Part shown: one piece after another, positions 35,215-45,952 of the stretch
How positions within the stretch are numbered: the stretch's first letter is position 1
How the letters are laid out: each line of letters opens with the position of its first letter
NCBI RefSeq assembly: GCF_030143245.1
Contig: NZ_JARJNS010000004.1
Location: forward strand, 124,001-188,000
Length of the DNA: 64,000 nt
Reading direction: 5' to 3'
DNA from: Rhabdaerophilum sp. SD176
GTDB lineage: Bacteria > Pseudomonadota > Alphaproteobacteria > Rhizobiales > Beijerinckiaceae
The notes under the pieces: model-generated
Told to the model about the DNA's origin: nothing
Database searches by the model: none
What the model saw: the letters and a program-made list of their open reading frames with translations, nothing else
Made by a program: the position numbers and the translations under genes

Positions 35215-36813
35215 ATGACCGCCGTTTTCGCTACCTTTCCCTACCGGGCATCGCCCGACCAATTCCGGTCCGAGCCGGCCCGCCACCCCGTCGTGGTGAT
35301 CGGCGCCGGCCCGGTCGGGCTCTCGCTCGCGATCGATCTCGGCCAGCGGGGCGTGCCGGTGGTGCTGCTCGATGACAGCGATCGGATCGGCGAGGGCAGC
35401 CGGGCCATCTGTTTCGCGAAAAAGACGCTGGAGATCTTCGACCGGCTGGGCTGCGCTGCGCCGATGGTGGAGAAGGGGGTGTCCTGGAGCCGCGGCCGCG
35501 TCTTCCAGCGAGAGGGCGAACTCTACGCCTTCGACCTCCTGCCCGAGGCGGGGCACAAGATGCCGGCTTTCATCAATCTCCAGCAGTTCCATGTCGAGAA
35601 GATGCTGATCGACCGCGCCCTTGCCGTGCCGGGGCTCGATTTGCGCTGGAAGAACCGCGTTGTCGGGGTGGCTCCGGCGGAAGACCATGTCGAGATCCGG
35701 ATCGAGACGCCGGACGGCCTCTACAGCCTCCGGGCCGATCATGTCGTCGCCTGCGATGGTGCGCGCTCGCCGGTGCGAAGCATGCTCGGCCTCGATTTTG
35801 CTGGCGAGGTTTTCGAGGAGCAGTTCCTGATCGCCGATGTGCGGATGCAGGGCAACTATCCCACCGAGCGCTGGTTCTGGTTCGATCCGCCCTTCCATCC
35901 TGGTGGCTCGGCCCTGCTGCATCGCCAGCCGGACGACATTTGGCGGATCGACCTGCAATTGCCGGCGACGGCCGATGCCGAGTTCGAGAAGCGCCCCGAG
36001 CAGGTCCGGCCGCGGATCGAGCGTATGCTGGGCCATGGCCGCTTTGATCTGGAATGGGTCTCGATCTACCGTTTCCGCTGCCTGCGTCTTCAGCGCTTCG
36101 TGCAGGGCCGGGTGATTTTTGCCGGCGATTCCGCGCATCAGGTCTCGCCGTTCGGGGCACGCGGCGCGAATTCCGGCGTGCAGGATGCCGAGAACCTCGC
36201 CTGGAAGCTTGCGGCGATCCATCATGGCCGCGCCGGACCGGGCCTGCTCGAGAGCTATGACTGCGAGCGCGGCGAGGCCGCGGACGAGAATATCGGCCAT
36301 TCCACCCGCTCGACCGATTTCATCGCCCCGCAATCCCCCGCCGAACGCGTGTTGCGTGATGCCGCGCTCGCCCTGGCGCGCCGGCATGATTTCGCGAAGC
36401 GGATGGTCAATTCCGGCCGGCTCTCCGCCCCGACCGCCTATCACGACTCGCCGCTTTCCACGCCGGATGCCGAACCCTGGTCCGTTGGTCCGGCGCCGGG
36501 CGCCCCGATTCCCGATGCGCGCGTGGCGCGGCCGGACGGAACCGCTTCATTCCTGTCGGAGGAACTGCCTGCCGGCTTCGTTTGGCTCGAGGCCGGGTCG
36601 GCCCTCGCGGATCTGCCGGAAGGGGCGGCGCGGCTTCGGCTCGGGCCCGGCGCCCTCGGCGATCCGGCCGGCGAGATGGCCGCGCGTTTCGGCTTCGACA
36701 GGCCAGGCGGCTACCTTCTCCGCCCGGACCGCCATGTCGCGGCGCGCTTCCGGGAGCCCGATCCCGCCCGCCTTCGCGCGGCCCTTGCCCGCGCCCATGC
36801 CTCCGGAGCCTGA
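35215..36813 (+). CDS. FAD-dependent aromatic monooxygenase (MhpA/PobA-like)
   Basis: 532 residues. FAD-binding GxGxxG in VVVIGAGPVGLSLAIDLGQR, the DG motif near VVACDGARSPVRSMLGL, and the GD motif FAGDSAHQVSPFGARGANSG. This is the class A flavin hydroxylase plan. The C-terminal thioredoxin-like domain (about 400-530) is as in MhpA-type 3-hydroxyphenylpropionate or resorcinol hydroxylases. The ring substrate cannot be read. DUF2783 follows after 3 bp. It probably belonged to one operon with FAH and the metallo-beta-lactamase-fold gene before HigBA was inserted between them (inference). Confidence 0.92.
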   Translation: MTAVFATFPYRASPDQFRSEPARHPVVVIGAGPVGLSLAIDLGQRGVPVVLLDDSDRIGEGSRAICFAKKTLEIFDRLGCAAPMVEKGVSWSRGRVFQREGELYAFDLLPEAGHKMPAFINLQQFHVEKMLIDRALAVPGLDLRWKNRVVGVAPAEDHVEIRIETPDGLYSLRADHVVACDGARSPVRSMLGLDFAGEVFEEQFLIADVRMQGNYPTERWFWFDPPFHPGGSALLHRQPDDIWRIDLQLPATADAEFEKRPEQVRPRIERMLGHGRFDLEWVSIYRFRCLRLQRFVQGRVIFAGDSAHQVSPFGARGANSGVQDAENLAWKLAAIHHGRAGPGLLESYDCERGEAADENIGHSTRSTDFIAPQSPAERVLRDAALALARRHDFAKRMVNSGRLSAPTAYHDSPLSTPDAEPWSVGPAPGAPIPDARVARPDGTASFLSEELPAGFVWLEAGSALADLPEGAARLRLGPGALGDPAGEMAARFGFDRPGGYLLRPDRHVAARFREPDPARLRAALARAHASGA

Positions 36814-36816
36814 TCC

Positions 36817-37023
36817 ATGGCCGAAACCCTTGTGACGCATTCACGCTTCCCCGATCCCGATCGCGCCTTCCGGATGCTGGTGGAAGCTCGGCGCGGCCTG
36901 ACGCCGGAAGAGGCCGCCGCCCTCGATGCGCGGCTGGTCTTGCTGCTTGCAAACCATATCGGCAGCGAGGACGTGCTCCGGGCGGCTATCGCAGCGGCAA
37001 GCCTGGCAACGGAGGCGGGTTGA
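36817..37023 (+). CDS. DUF2783-domain small protein
   Basis: 68 residues, helical. The core LVEARRGLTPEEAAALDARL, then VLLLANHIGSEDVLRAAI, is the DUF2783 signature. The family is usually found directly after an FAD monooxygenase, as here (3 bp gap), so it may be an accessory subunit or regulator of that enzyme; this is inferred from position only. Confidence 0.87.
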   Translation: MAETLVTHSRFPDPDRAFRMLVEARRGLTPEEAAALDARLVLLLANHIGSEDVLRAAIAAASLATEAG

Positions 37024-37084
37024 TTCCGGCCTTCCTTTCGACGCCTGCGATGCTTATCTCCGGTCCAACCGAAGGAGAACCGCC

Positions 37085-37582
37085 ATGCGCCTGATTCCGG
37101 CCATCCTGCTTGCACTGGTTGCCACCAGCCCGGCTCTGGCCCAGTCGCCCGACCTGATCTTCAAGAAGTCGACGGTGTTCCGCCTGCTGACCCCGGATGA
37201 CAAACTCGCCACCTACGCGATCGATGATCCCGAGATCGAGGGGGTCGCCTGCCATTACACTGTGCCGGAGCGCGGCGGTGTTGCCGGTGGGCTGGGTCTG
37301 GCCGAGGAAGTCTCGGATGTCTCGCTGGCCTGCCGGCAGGTCGGGCCGGTGAAATTCAAGGCCAAGTTCGAGCAGGGCGATGTGATGTTCCGCCAGTCGC
37401 GCTCGCTGCTCTTCAAGCGCATGCAGATCGTGCGTGGCTGCGATGAGAAGCGCAACGTGCTGGTCTATCTTGTCTATTCAGACAAGCTGATCGAGGGGAG
37501 CCCGAAAAATTCCACTTCGACGGTCCCGATCATGCCCTGGGGCTCGGGCGAACCGCCGCGCTGCAAGGACTGGCTGAAATAA
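37085..37582 (+). CDS. creA: CreA-family periplasmic protein
   Basis: 165 residues from the ATG at 37085 (AAGGAG before it). The signal peptide ends at ATSPALAQS. The mature protein follows the CreA family: DDPEIEGVACHYT, GGLGLAEEVSDVSLACRQVG, MQIVRGCDEKRNVLVYLVYS and the end STVPIMPWG. The function in E. coli and elsewhere is unknown. It follows the catabolic cluster but has its own binding site and is probably not part of it. Confidence 0.92.
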   Translation: MRLIPAILLALVATSPALAQSPDLIFKKSTVFRLLTPDDKLATYAIDDPEIEGVACHYTVPERGGVAGGLGLAEEVSDVSLACRQVGPVKFKAKFEQGDVMFRQSRSLLFKRMQIVRGCDEKRNVLVYLVYSDKLIEGSPKNSTSTVPIMPWGSGEPPRCKDWLK

Positions 37583-37654
37583 GGGCAGGGGGAGCGACCA
37601 CCCGTGCGCCCGGTCCTTGCCGGGGGAAGGCCTGCACGGTGAAGCCGTTCAGGC

Positions 37655-37975
37655 TCAGTCCTTGCAGGAGATGAGGAAGCTGTCGACGGGCTTGCCGCGG
37701 CTGGTGCTGGCCGAACCGGTGATCTCGTCGCGGTCGAGCTGCCGGTAGGCGAGGGCGGATCTGAACCCCTTGGCCTCGCACCAGGCATCCGCGACGATGC
37801 GGCCGCAGGAGGATTGGCTGGCGAGGCATTCCTGCGTGCCATAGCCATCGCTGCCTGCGATAATGAAATCCCGCTGTTTCGGCCGCGCCTCGGTTTCAAT
37901 CCCCGAGGAGGCGAAGATCACTGCAGAAGTGATGCTGACCGCCAGAGCGGCAAGAATGCTGACGCGTGCGCGCAT
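37655..37975 (-). CDS. Small secreted protein of rhizobial type, unknown function
   Basis: 106 residues from the ATG at 37975, with GGGGG upstream. The export signal is near MRARVSILAALAVSITSAV. The mature part reads KQRDFIIAGSDGYGTQECLA, SCGRIVADAWCEAKGF and ends SFLISCKD: four Cys likely to form disulphides. I recall similar short proteins from Bradyrhizobiaceae, but no function. Divergent from cysS. Confidence 0.75.
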   Translation of the reverse strand: MRARVSILAALAVSITSAVIFASSGIETEARPKQRDFIIAGSDGYGTQECLASQSSCGRIVADAWCEAKGFRSALAYRQLDRDEITGSASTSRGKPVDSFLISCKD

Positions 37976-38322
37976 CGCTGTGCCCCCAGTTGATACGCAT
38001 GACCCAAGCTCGATCATCGTGCGGCAAATCTCTTAACGAAGGGTTGATTTCGCGGGCCCGATGCCCTCCCGGACTGCATTTCGCAGGGCCGGTTTCCCCC
38101 CGGTGGTGATTCGTCAGCCATGACGGGAGCGGTGACTTGACCCGGCGCGTCTCTTCGCGCAAGGATTGCGCATGAGACATCCTGGGTCGCACCTGATTTC
38201 GATTGCGATTTGTGGCTAGCGCGCAACGCTCGCTGGCCAGCCGTCTCGTTCAACCCGCAAGGTGAAAATCCCGAGAGGCGCCCCCGGCGAGTGGTGGCGC
38301 TTAACCTCGTGAGGGCTGAACC
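37976..38322. other. 347-bp intergenic region before cysS with hairpins
   Basis: No convincing gene. A stem GGCTAGCG / CGCTGGCC with 9-nt loop lies at 38214-38238 (one wobble). A second, GAGGCGCC / GGCG + CCTC with a bulge, lies at 38275-38308, just before the cysS start. A CtrA-like TTAACGAAGGGTTGA is at 38033-38047. The region may carry the cysS promoter and a structured leader. Confidence 0.4.
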
Positions 38323-39899
<1,577 letters not shown>

Positions 39900-39903
<4 letters not shown>

Positions 39904-40412
39904 CCACCATCTCCTTCCGCCCCTATCTCCCGCGCGATGCCGCGCCGCTGGCCGATCTTTTCGCTGCCTCGATCGAGGAACTGACGGCCGAGGATTATGA
40001 CGAGGGCCAGCGCGCCGCCTGGGCCAGCGCAGCCGACGATGTCGAGGCCTTCGGCGCGCGGCTCGCCGGCTGGCTGACCATCCTCGCCGAGGCGGAGGGC
40101 GAGATCCTGGGTTTCGCCGCCCTGCGGGATGATCCGAAAGTCAAGGAGAACCGCATCATCGAAATGCTGTATGTCTCGCCCGATCATGCCGGGCAGGGCA
40201 TCGGCAAGGCCTTGCTCGAGGTGATGGAGCTGCTGGCCCGCCAGCGTGGCGCCGAGACCGCGACCGTCGATGCCTCGGAAACCGCCCGCGAGTTCTTCGC
40301 CGGCCACGGCTACGCGATGCAGGCCCGGAACACGGTGATGCGCGGCGAGGAATGGCTCGTCAATACGACGATGAAGAAGACACTGCCCGAAAAGGCGAAG
40401 GCGGATGGCTGA
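39900..40412 (+). CDS. GNAT-family N-acetyltransferase
   Basis: 170 residues, GTG start overlapping the cysS stop (GTGA). The acetyl-CoA-binding motif A is [21 protein letters not shown] (V-x-x-x-x-Q-G-x-G-x), with [16 protein letters not shown] after it. Substrate unknown. The tail is Lys-rich. The last 8 bp overlap cimA, so cysS, this gene and cimA form one coupled unit. Confidence 0.92.
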
Positions 40413-42009
40413 CATGAAGGACCGCATCACCCTGTTCGACACCACCCTGCGTGATGGCGCGCAGACCACGGGTGTCGATTTCAGCCTCGCCGACAAGCAG
40501 AAGATCGCCGCCATGCTCGACCGGCTCGGCGTGGATTTCATCGAGGGCGGCTATCCCGGCGCCAATCCGGTCGATACGAAGTTCTTCGAGAAGCCGCCGG
40601 CGATGAAAGCCTGTTTCACCGCTTTCGGCATGACCAAGCGGGCGGGCGTCTCTGCCTCGAACGATCCCGGCCTCGCCGCGCTGATCCAGGCGAAATCCGA
40701 CGCGATCTGTTTCGTGGCGAAGAGCTGGGACTACCATGTCGAATTCGCGCTCGGCTGCACCTTGGCCGAGAATCTCGAGAGCATCGCCGGTTCGGTGCAG
40801 GCCGCCCGCGCCGCCGACAAGCGGGCGCTGGTCGATTGCGAGCATTTTTTCGACGGGTTCAAGGCCAACCGCACCTATGCGCTCGATTGCGCCCGGACCG
40901 CGCATGAGGCCGGGGCGGAATGGGTTGTCCTGTGCGATACCAATGGCGGCACGCTCCCGCATGAGGTCGAGGCGATTGTCGGTGCGGTCATCGCGGTGGT
41001 GCCAGGAATCCGGCTCGGCATCCATGCCCACGATGATACCGGCCAGGCCGTGGCCAACAGCCTTGCGGCCGTCCGGGCCGGCGCCCGCCAGATCCAGGGC
41101 ACGCTGAACGGGCTCGGCGAACGATGCGGCAATGCCAATCTCGTCAGCCTGATCCCGACGCTCATGCTGAAGGCCGATTACGCCGACCGGTTCGAGATCG
41201 GCGTCAGCCAGGAGGCACTGGCCGGGCTGTCGGCCCTGTCGCGCAGCTTCGACGAGATCCTGAACCGTGTGCCGAACCGGCAGGCACCCTATGTCGGCGC
41301 TTCTGCCTTCGCGACCAAGGCCGGCATCCATGCCTCGGCCCTGATCAAGGATCCGAAGACCTACGAACATGTCGAACCCGAGCGGATCGGCAACCGCCGG
41401 ATGGTGCTGGTCTCGACCCAGGCCGGGCGGTCGAACATCCTCGCGGAACTGGAACGGCTCGGCATCACCGTCGAGAAGAACGACCCGCGCCTTGCGCGGC
41501 TGCTGGACGAGGTCAAGGAGAAGGAGGCGAACGGCTATTCCTATGAGGGCGCCGATGCGAGCTTCTACATCCTCGCCCAGCGCTTGCTCGGCCGCGTGCC
41601 GGATTTCTTCAAGGTCGAGCGGTTCAAGGTCAATGTCGAGCGCCGTTACAATGCGAAGGGCGATCTCGTGAGCTTCTCCGAAGCAGTCGTGAAGGTGCGT
41701 GTCGGCGACAAGACGATGATCTCGGCTGCCGAAGGCGACGGGCCGGTCAACGCGCTGGACAAGGCCCTGCGCAAGGATCTCGGCCGCTACCAGAGTTACA
41801 TCAAGGGCCTGAAGCTGACGGATTTCAAGGTCCGCATCTTCCAGGGCGGCACCGATGCAGTGACGCGCGTCCTGATCGATTCCACCGATGAGGCCGGCGA
41901 GAGCTGGACGACAGTGGGCGTGTCCTCGAACATCATTGACGCCTCGTTCCAGGCGCTGACGGATTCGATCATCTACAAGCTGATGCGGAGCCAGGTTCCG
42001 GCGGAATGA
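40405..42009 (+). CDS. cimA: (R)-citramalate synthase
   Basis: 534 residues. The DRE-TIM barrel starts FDTTLRDGAQTTGVDFSLAD (metal Asp and catalytic Arg). The metal HxH pair lies in GIHAHDDTGQAVANS and is followed by GTLNGLGERCGNANL. The C-terminal LeuA dimer/regulatory domain is present from about residue 400. The DGAQTTG-V-x-F form marks CimA-type and not isopropylmalate synthase. It condenses pyruvate and acetyl-CoA to citramalate, a threonine-independent entry to isoleucine. Coupled to the GNAT gene. Confidence 0.93.
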   Translation: MADMKDRITLFDTTLRDGAQTTGVDFSLADKQKIAAMLDRLGVDFIEGGYPGANPVDTKFFEKPPAMKACFTAFGMTKRAGVSASNDPGLAALIQAKSDAICFVAKSWDYHVEFALGCTLAENLESIAGSVQAARAADKRALVDCEHFFDGFKANRTYALDCARTAHEAGAEWVVLCDTNGGTLPHEVEAIVGAVIAVVPGIRLGIHAHDDTGQAVANSLAAVRAGARQIQGTLNGLGERCGNANLVSLIPTLMLKADYADRFEIGVSQEALAGLSALSRSFDEILNRVPNRQAPYVGASAFATKAGIHASALIKDPKTYEHVEPERIGNRRMVLVSTQAGRSNILAELERLGITVEKNDPRLARLLDEVKEKEANGYSYEGADASFYILAQRLLGRVPDFFKVERFKVNVERRYNAKGDLVSFSEAVVKVRVGDKTMISAAEGDGPVNALDKALRKDLGRYQSYIKGLKLTDFKVRIFQGGTDAVTRVLIDSTDEAGESWTTVGVSSNIIDASFQALTDSIIYKLMRSQVPAE

Positions 42010-42024
42010 GAGCCGGCCCCGCGC

Positions 42025-42411
42025 TCAATCCGTGAAGCGGACCGTCTTGTCCATGCACAGATTGACGTCGGTCTGGTCAAACTCGGCGTCATCCGAGAAA
42101 GAGGCGTTGACCGCGAAGGTGCAGCCTGAATTCTTCGGCAGCCTGATTGTGATCTTCTTGCCCGGTTCGAGCGGCTTCTTCAGCGTGGCGACCGACTTGC
42201 CGGCCGCGCTCGTCACGGAAAGGCCGGTTACGACCGCGCCGCTGCGGGCATTGGTGAGAATGATTTCCGCCGCGTTTTTCGGTACGGCGCGCTGGGCCGT
42301 TCGAGGGGCGGCCGGGGCTGCTGCCGGCGCATTGGCCTGCTGCGCCATCGCGGCACCCTGGCCCAGCCCCATGATAAGGACGACGCTCGCCAATCCGGTC
42401 ACGATCCGCAT
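42025..42411 (-). CDS. Small secreted protein of unknown function
   Basis: 128 residues from the ATG at 42411 (TGGAGAAAGCC). The signal peptide ends near GAAMAQQ, followed by an Ala/Pro linker. The mature domain (about 80 residues) has AAEIILTNARSGAVVTGLSV, a beta-rich stretch with EPGKKITIRLPKNSGCTFAV and a second Cys in DVNLCMDKTVRF. It resembles small periplasmic beta-sandwich proteins; function not recognised. Convergent with cimA. Confidence 0.75.
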   Translation of the reverse strand: MRIVTGLASVVLIMGLGQGAAMAQQANAPAAAPAAPRTAQRAVPKNAAEIILTNARSGAVVTGLSVTSAAGKSVATLKKPLEPGKKITIRLPKNSGCTFAVNASFSDDAEFDQTDVNLCMDKTVRFTD

Positions 42412-42577
42412 GGCTTTCTCCACTCAGGCACGATGCCGCTGGAATGGAAACGGCGCTCCTTCGTGCCCTGAGCGCGTCCCGTACCCCCGTGCCCCGAAGG
42501 GCTTCCCGCCACAAGTCATGGCGCAGTTGTTGGAGTTGCGCAACTCACGATAAAGCACGCGGAAAGTGGACGAGGCC

Positions 42578-43159
42578 TCACGCGCTCTGGCGGCTCTTCA
42601 TCAGCGCGCTCTGTTCCAGCATCGGGACGATCTCGGGCACGGATTCGGCGACCAGGTACTGCACCTCGAGCCCGGCGCGGATGAACTGGAACTCGCGCAT
42701 ATGGGCGAGCAGGACCAGCAGCGGCTTCCAGAACCCGGAAATATTGGCAAGCAGGATCGGCTTGTTATGCTGGCCAAGCTGCGCCCAGGTCAATTGCTCG
42801 ACCACCTCCTCGAGCGTGCCGATTCCGCCGGGCAGGGCGACAAAGGCATCCGCCTTCTCGAACATCAGGCGCTTGCGCTCGTGCATGTCATTGGTGACGA
42901 TCATCTCCTGCGCGCCTTCCAGCATGATTTCCTTGTTCTTGAGGAAATGCGGGATGATCCCGGTGACATGGCCGCCATGGCCAAGCACCGATCGCGCAAC
43001 GGCACCCATCAGGCCATGCGAGCCGCCGCCATAGACAAGGCGGATCCCGTTCTCGGCCATCAGCCGGCCCAGCATTTCGGCCGAATCCAGGAAGATCGGC
43101 TCGGAGCCATTGCCGGAGCCACAAAAGACGCAAACAGATCGAATCAAGGTATTTTTCAT
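42578..43159 (-). CDS. LOG-family nucleoside monophosphate phosphoribohydrolase
   Basis: 193 residues from the ATG at 43159. The Rossmann-like LOG motif set is complete: CVFCGSGNG, LVYGGGSHGLMGAVA and VALPGGIGTLEEV (PGGxGTxxE), with the catalytic Arg/Glu in MHERKRLMFEKADAF. Family members cut cytokinin riboside 5'-phosphates or other nucleoside monophosphates to free base and ribose 5-phosphate. It may serve nucleotide salvage. In-frame codons further upstream show no similarity. Confidence 0.92.
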   Translation of the reverse strand: MKNTLIRSVCVFCGSGNGSEPIFLDSAEMLGRLMAENGIRLVYGGGSHGLMGAVARSVLGHGGHVTGIIPHFLKNKEIMLEGAQEMIVTNDMHERKRLMFEKADAFVALPGGIGTLEEVVEQLTWAQLGQHNKPILLANISGFWKPLLVLLAHMREFQFIRAGLEVQYLVAESVPEIVPMLEQSALMKSRQSA

Positions 43160-43426
43160 GGGTTCAAGGTCTCGTGAAGGCCGCAAAAAGGCAAGCGACC
43201 ACGGAAATTCGGAGCAGGATTTCGTGACGTTTCGAACACGGCGAGCCGGCATTTCTGCATCGGGCCGCGAGGAAGGCTTGGATTCGCCGGAGCGACAGAC
43301 CAGATTAGAAAAAATCCGAACTGACCTGTCGGCGCCGTCCGGCCTGCCAGCCATTGCCGAGGGACAACCGGTCCCGAAGCGGCGGGCAGGCGCCCTCGCC
43401 GCCGGGCCAGCCTGAAAGGCATCGTC

Positions 43427-45316
43427 TTGTCCAATCCGACCTCATCTCTCCGGCGCGAGGCGTCGCTCGTCTCGACGCTGCGTACGCTCTGGCCCTTTTT
43501 CTGGCCGCAGGATCGGCCGGATCTCCAGCGGACCATCGCCATTTCGCTGGTGCTGATTCTCGTCGCCAAGGGCTTCACCATCCTGATGCCTTTCACCTTC
43601 AAATGGGCGACGGATGCGCTTGTCCTCGCCACCGGCGGCAAGATGGAGGCCAGTTCGGTCTGGCCCTGGCTGGTCGGCGCGCCGATTCTCGCGAGCGCCC
43701 TCTACGGGCTGACGCGCATCCTCATGGTTGTCTTCACGCAGGTGAGGGAAGGGCTGTTCGCCAAGGTCGCGATGAATGCCGTGCGCCGGCTCGCCCTGCG
43801 CACCTTCACGCATATGCACCGCCTTTCGTTGCGCTTCCATCTCGAGCGCAAGACCGGCGGGCTGACCCGGGTTCTCGAGCGCGGCCGCAACGGTATCGAG
43901 GAACTCACCCGGATGACGCTGATGACGCTCATCCCGACCATTGTCGAGTTCAGCCTTGTCATCCTCGTCTTCGCGCTCGAATTCGACTGGCGCTATGTCG
44001 TCATCGTCTGCGTGATGATCGTGATCTATCTCGCCTTCACGGTGCGCGCCACGGTCTGGCGGATGGAGATCCGCCGCGCCATGAACGACAGCGACACCGA
44101 CGCCAATGCCAAGGCCGTCGATTCGCTGCTGAATTTCGAGACGGTGAAGTATTTCGGGGCGGAAGCGCGCGAGACCGCCCGGTATGACCGGAGCCTCGCC
44201 ACCTACGAGAAGGCCTCGATCAAGACCTATACCTCGCTCGCCTTCCTCAATACCGGGCAGGCGGTGATCTTCACGATCGCGCTGGCAGTCTGCATGGCCA
44301 TCGCCGCGGTGGATGTGATGGCCGGCAAGAAGAGCGTCGGCCATTTCGTGATGGTCAACGCCCTGATGATCCAGCTTTACCAGCCGCTCAATTTCATGGG
44401 CATGGTCTATCGCGAGATCAAGCAGGCCATCGTCGATATCGAGAAGATGTTCGATGTGCTCGAGCGCGAGGCCGAGGTCGAGGATGCGCCGACAGCCCGG
44501 CCTCTGGAGGTCTCGGAAGGGCATATCCGCTTCGAGGATGTCCGCTTCCACTACGTGCCCGAACGCGCGATCCTCAAGGGCGTCACCTTCGATGTCCCGC
44601 CGGGCCAGACCGTGGCGATTGTCGGCCCGTCCGGCGCCGGCAAGTCAACGCTCTCGCGGCTGCTCTTCCGCTTTTATGACGTCATCGGCGGGCGCATCCT
44701 GATCGACGGGCAGGATATCCGCCACGTCACGCAGGGGTCACTTCGGGCGGCGATCGGCATCGTCCCGCAGGATACCGTGCTTTTCAACGATACGATTCTC
44801 TACAATATCGGCTACGGGAAGGACGGCGCGGACGAGCATCGCATTGCCGAGGCGGCCACCATGGCGCAGATCGACCCGCTGATCCGCCAGCTGCCCGATG
44901 GCTATAACAGCCAGGTCGGCGAGCGCGGCCTGAAGCTCTCCGGCGGCGAGAAGCAGCGCGTCGCCATCGCCCGGACGATCCTCAAGGGCCCGCCCATCCT
45001 CGTGCTCGACGAGGCGACCTCGGCGCTCGACAGCTACACCGAAAAGGAAATCCAGGACGCGCTGGAACGGATGAGCCGTGGCCGCTCGACCCTCGTCATC
45101 GCGCATCGCCTCTCGACGGTCGTGAATGCGGACCGGATCATCGTGCTGGACAAGGGCATCATCGCGGAGAGCGGCACCCATGAGGAGCTTCTGGCCTCGG
45201 GCGGCATCTATGCCGGGATGTGGAACAAGCAGCGCGAGGCTGACCTCGCCCGCGAGACGCTGAAGCGCGCCGAATCCGGCGAGGAACCCAGCCTGCGCCA
45301 GAAGCTCGAAGTCTGA
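43427..45316 (+). CDS. ABC exporter, Atm1/HMT1 (ABCB7) type
   Basis: 629 residues; TTG start with GAAAGG before it. Six-helix export domain in the first 330 residues, including FETVKYFGAEARETARYDRS, the hallmark of Atm1-type proteins. The ATPase has Walker A VGPSGAGKSTLSRLLF, Q-loop IVPQDTVLFNDTI, signature LSGGEKQRVAIARTI, Walker B ILVLDEATSALD and H-loop IAHRLSTV. The family exports glutathione derivatives, such as glutathione persulphide or metal-glutathione complexes, and links to Fe-S or heavy metal homeostasis. gor lies elsewhere in the window. Confidence 0.94.
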   Translation: MSNPTSSLRREASLVSTLRTLWPFFWPQDRPDLQRTIAISLVLILVAKGFTILMPFTFKWATDALVLATGGKMEASSVWPWLVGAPILASALYGLTRILMVVFTQVREGLFAKVAMNAVRRLALRTFTHMHRLSLRFHLERKTGGLTRVLERGRNGIEELTRMTLMTLIPTIVEFSLVILVFALEFDWRYVVIVCVMIVIYLAFTVRATVWRMEIRRAMNDSDTDANAKAVDSLLNFETVKYFGAEARETARYDRSLATYEKASIKTYTSLAFLNTGQAVIFTIALAVCMAIAAVDVMAGKKSVGHFVMVNALMIQLYQPLNFMGMVYREIKQAIVDIEKMFDVLEREAEVEDAPTARPLEVSEGHIRFEDVRFHYVPERAILKGVTFDVPPGQTVAIVGPSGAGKSTLSRLLFRFYDVIGGRILIDGQDIRHVTQGSLRAAIGIVPQDTVLFNDTILYNIGYGKDGADEHRIAEAATMAQIDPLIRQLPDGYNSQVGERGLKLSGGEKQRVAIARTILKGPPILVLDEATSALDSYTEKEIQDALERMSRGRSTLVIAHRLSTVVNADRIIVLDKGIIAESGTHEELLASGGIYAGMWNKQREADLARETLKRAESGEEPSLRQKLEV

Positions 45317-45340
45317 AGACGCGCGAAATCTGACGCGGCA

Positions 45341-45368
45341 AAAAAAAGCGCCCCGGGGGGCGGGGCGC
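45341..45368 (-). terminator. Rho-independent terminator for the minus-strand gene at 45408
   Basis: On the minus strand GCGCCCCG and CGGGGCGC pair and are followed by eight T. It lies 40 bp after the stop of the small gene at 45408. It may also act weakly for the ABC exporter from the other side. Confidence 0.85.
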
Positions 45369-45407
45369 GATCACGCGGGCGGGCAGGGGGGGGATGCTCG
45401 CGTGAAC

Positions 45408-45656
45408 TCAGGGAATGCGGTCGCGTCGGGCTTCGTCGCGAAGGCGTGCATGGATGGCGATGCGGGTTTCCTCGTCGATCTTTTCCACCCAGTCAGGATG
45501 CTCGACTTCGAGGGCTTCGACGCAGAACTGCACGGGATCCGGCTTTTTCAGGATCCAGTTGGCCGGCAGCAGGAACGGGTCGGTCGAGAAGTGACGTTCG
45601 CGCAGCACCCGGACAGAGCCGTAGCCGACAGCGGAGAGGGCCAGATTGTGATCCAT
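45408..45656 (-). CDS. Conserved-looking small cytosolic protein, unknown function
   Basis: 82 residues with a near-ideal AAAGGAGGAGAACC before the ATG and its own terminator, both signs of a real gene. No signal peptide or membrane helix. Composition is acidic and basic mixed, with FLLPANWILKKPDPVQFCVE, then ALEVEHPDWVEKIDEETRIA and IHARLRDEARRD. No family recognised. Strong initiation and termination signals suggest high expression. Confidence 0.75.
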   Translation of the reverse strand: MDHNLALSAVGYGSVRVLRERHFSTDPFLLPANWILKKPDPVQFCVEALEVEHPDWVEKIDEETRIAIHARLRDEARRDRIP

Positions 45657-45952
45657 GGTTCTCCTCCTTTATTGCGCAGGGACTATATACCAAAGACGGA
45701 AGACAATTAAGAGACAAGTTGGCAAAGACGGCAGAAAACTGTGGCACCTTCTGCCCCGGTCGTCCGGCCTGTTTCGCCCGCCCATGAAGCCTCTCGCATC
45801 CATCGGCGATGTGCGCTGCAGCACCAAGCGAAGCAGAAACCTTGCCTGCCCCGAAGCCTGCCGGTAAGGGTGCGGCGGAAACAGGGCAGAAAGCCGCCCG
45901 CGTCGTGACCTCACGCGCTTGTGAGCCGGGCGCAGAAGAAAGAAGGAACGGC

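Noticed and set aside
35179-36444. 421-codon minus-strand frame over the FAD monooxygenase
   Set aside because: Antisense to a gene with clear FAD motifs; no domain on the minus strand.
43160-43426. Possible gene between the LOG gene and the ABC exporter
   Set aside because: Open frames in both directions lack start signals, composition and similarity; taken as the divergent promoter region.
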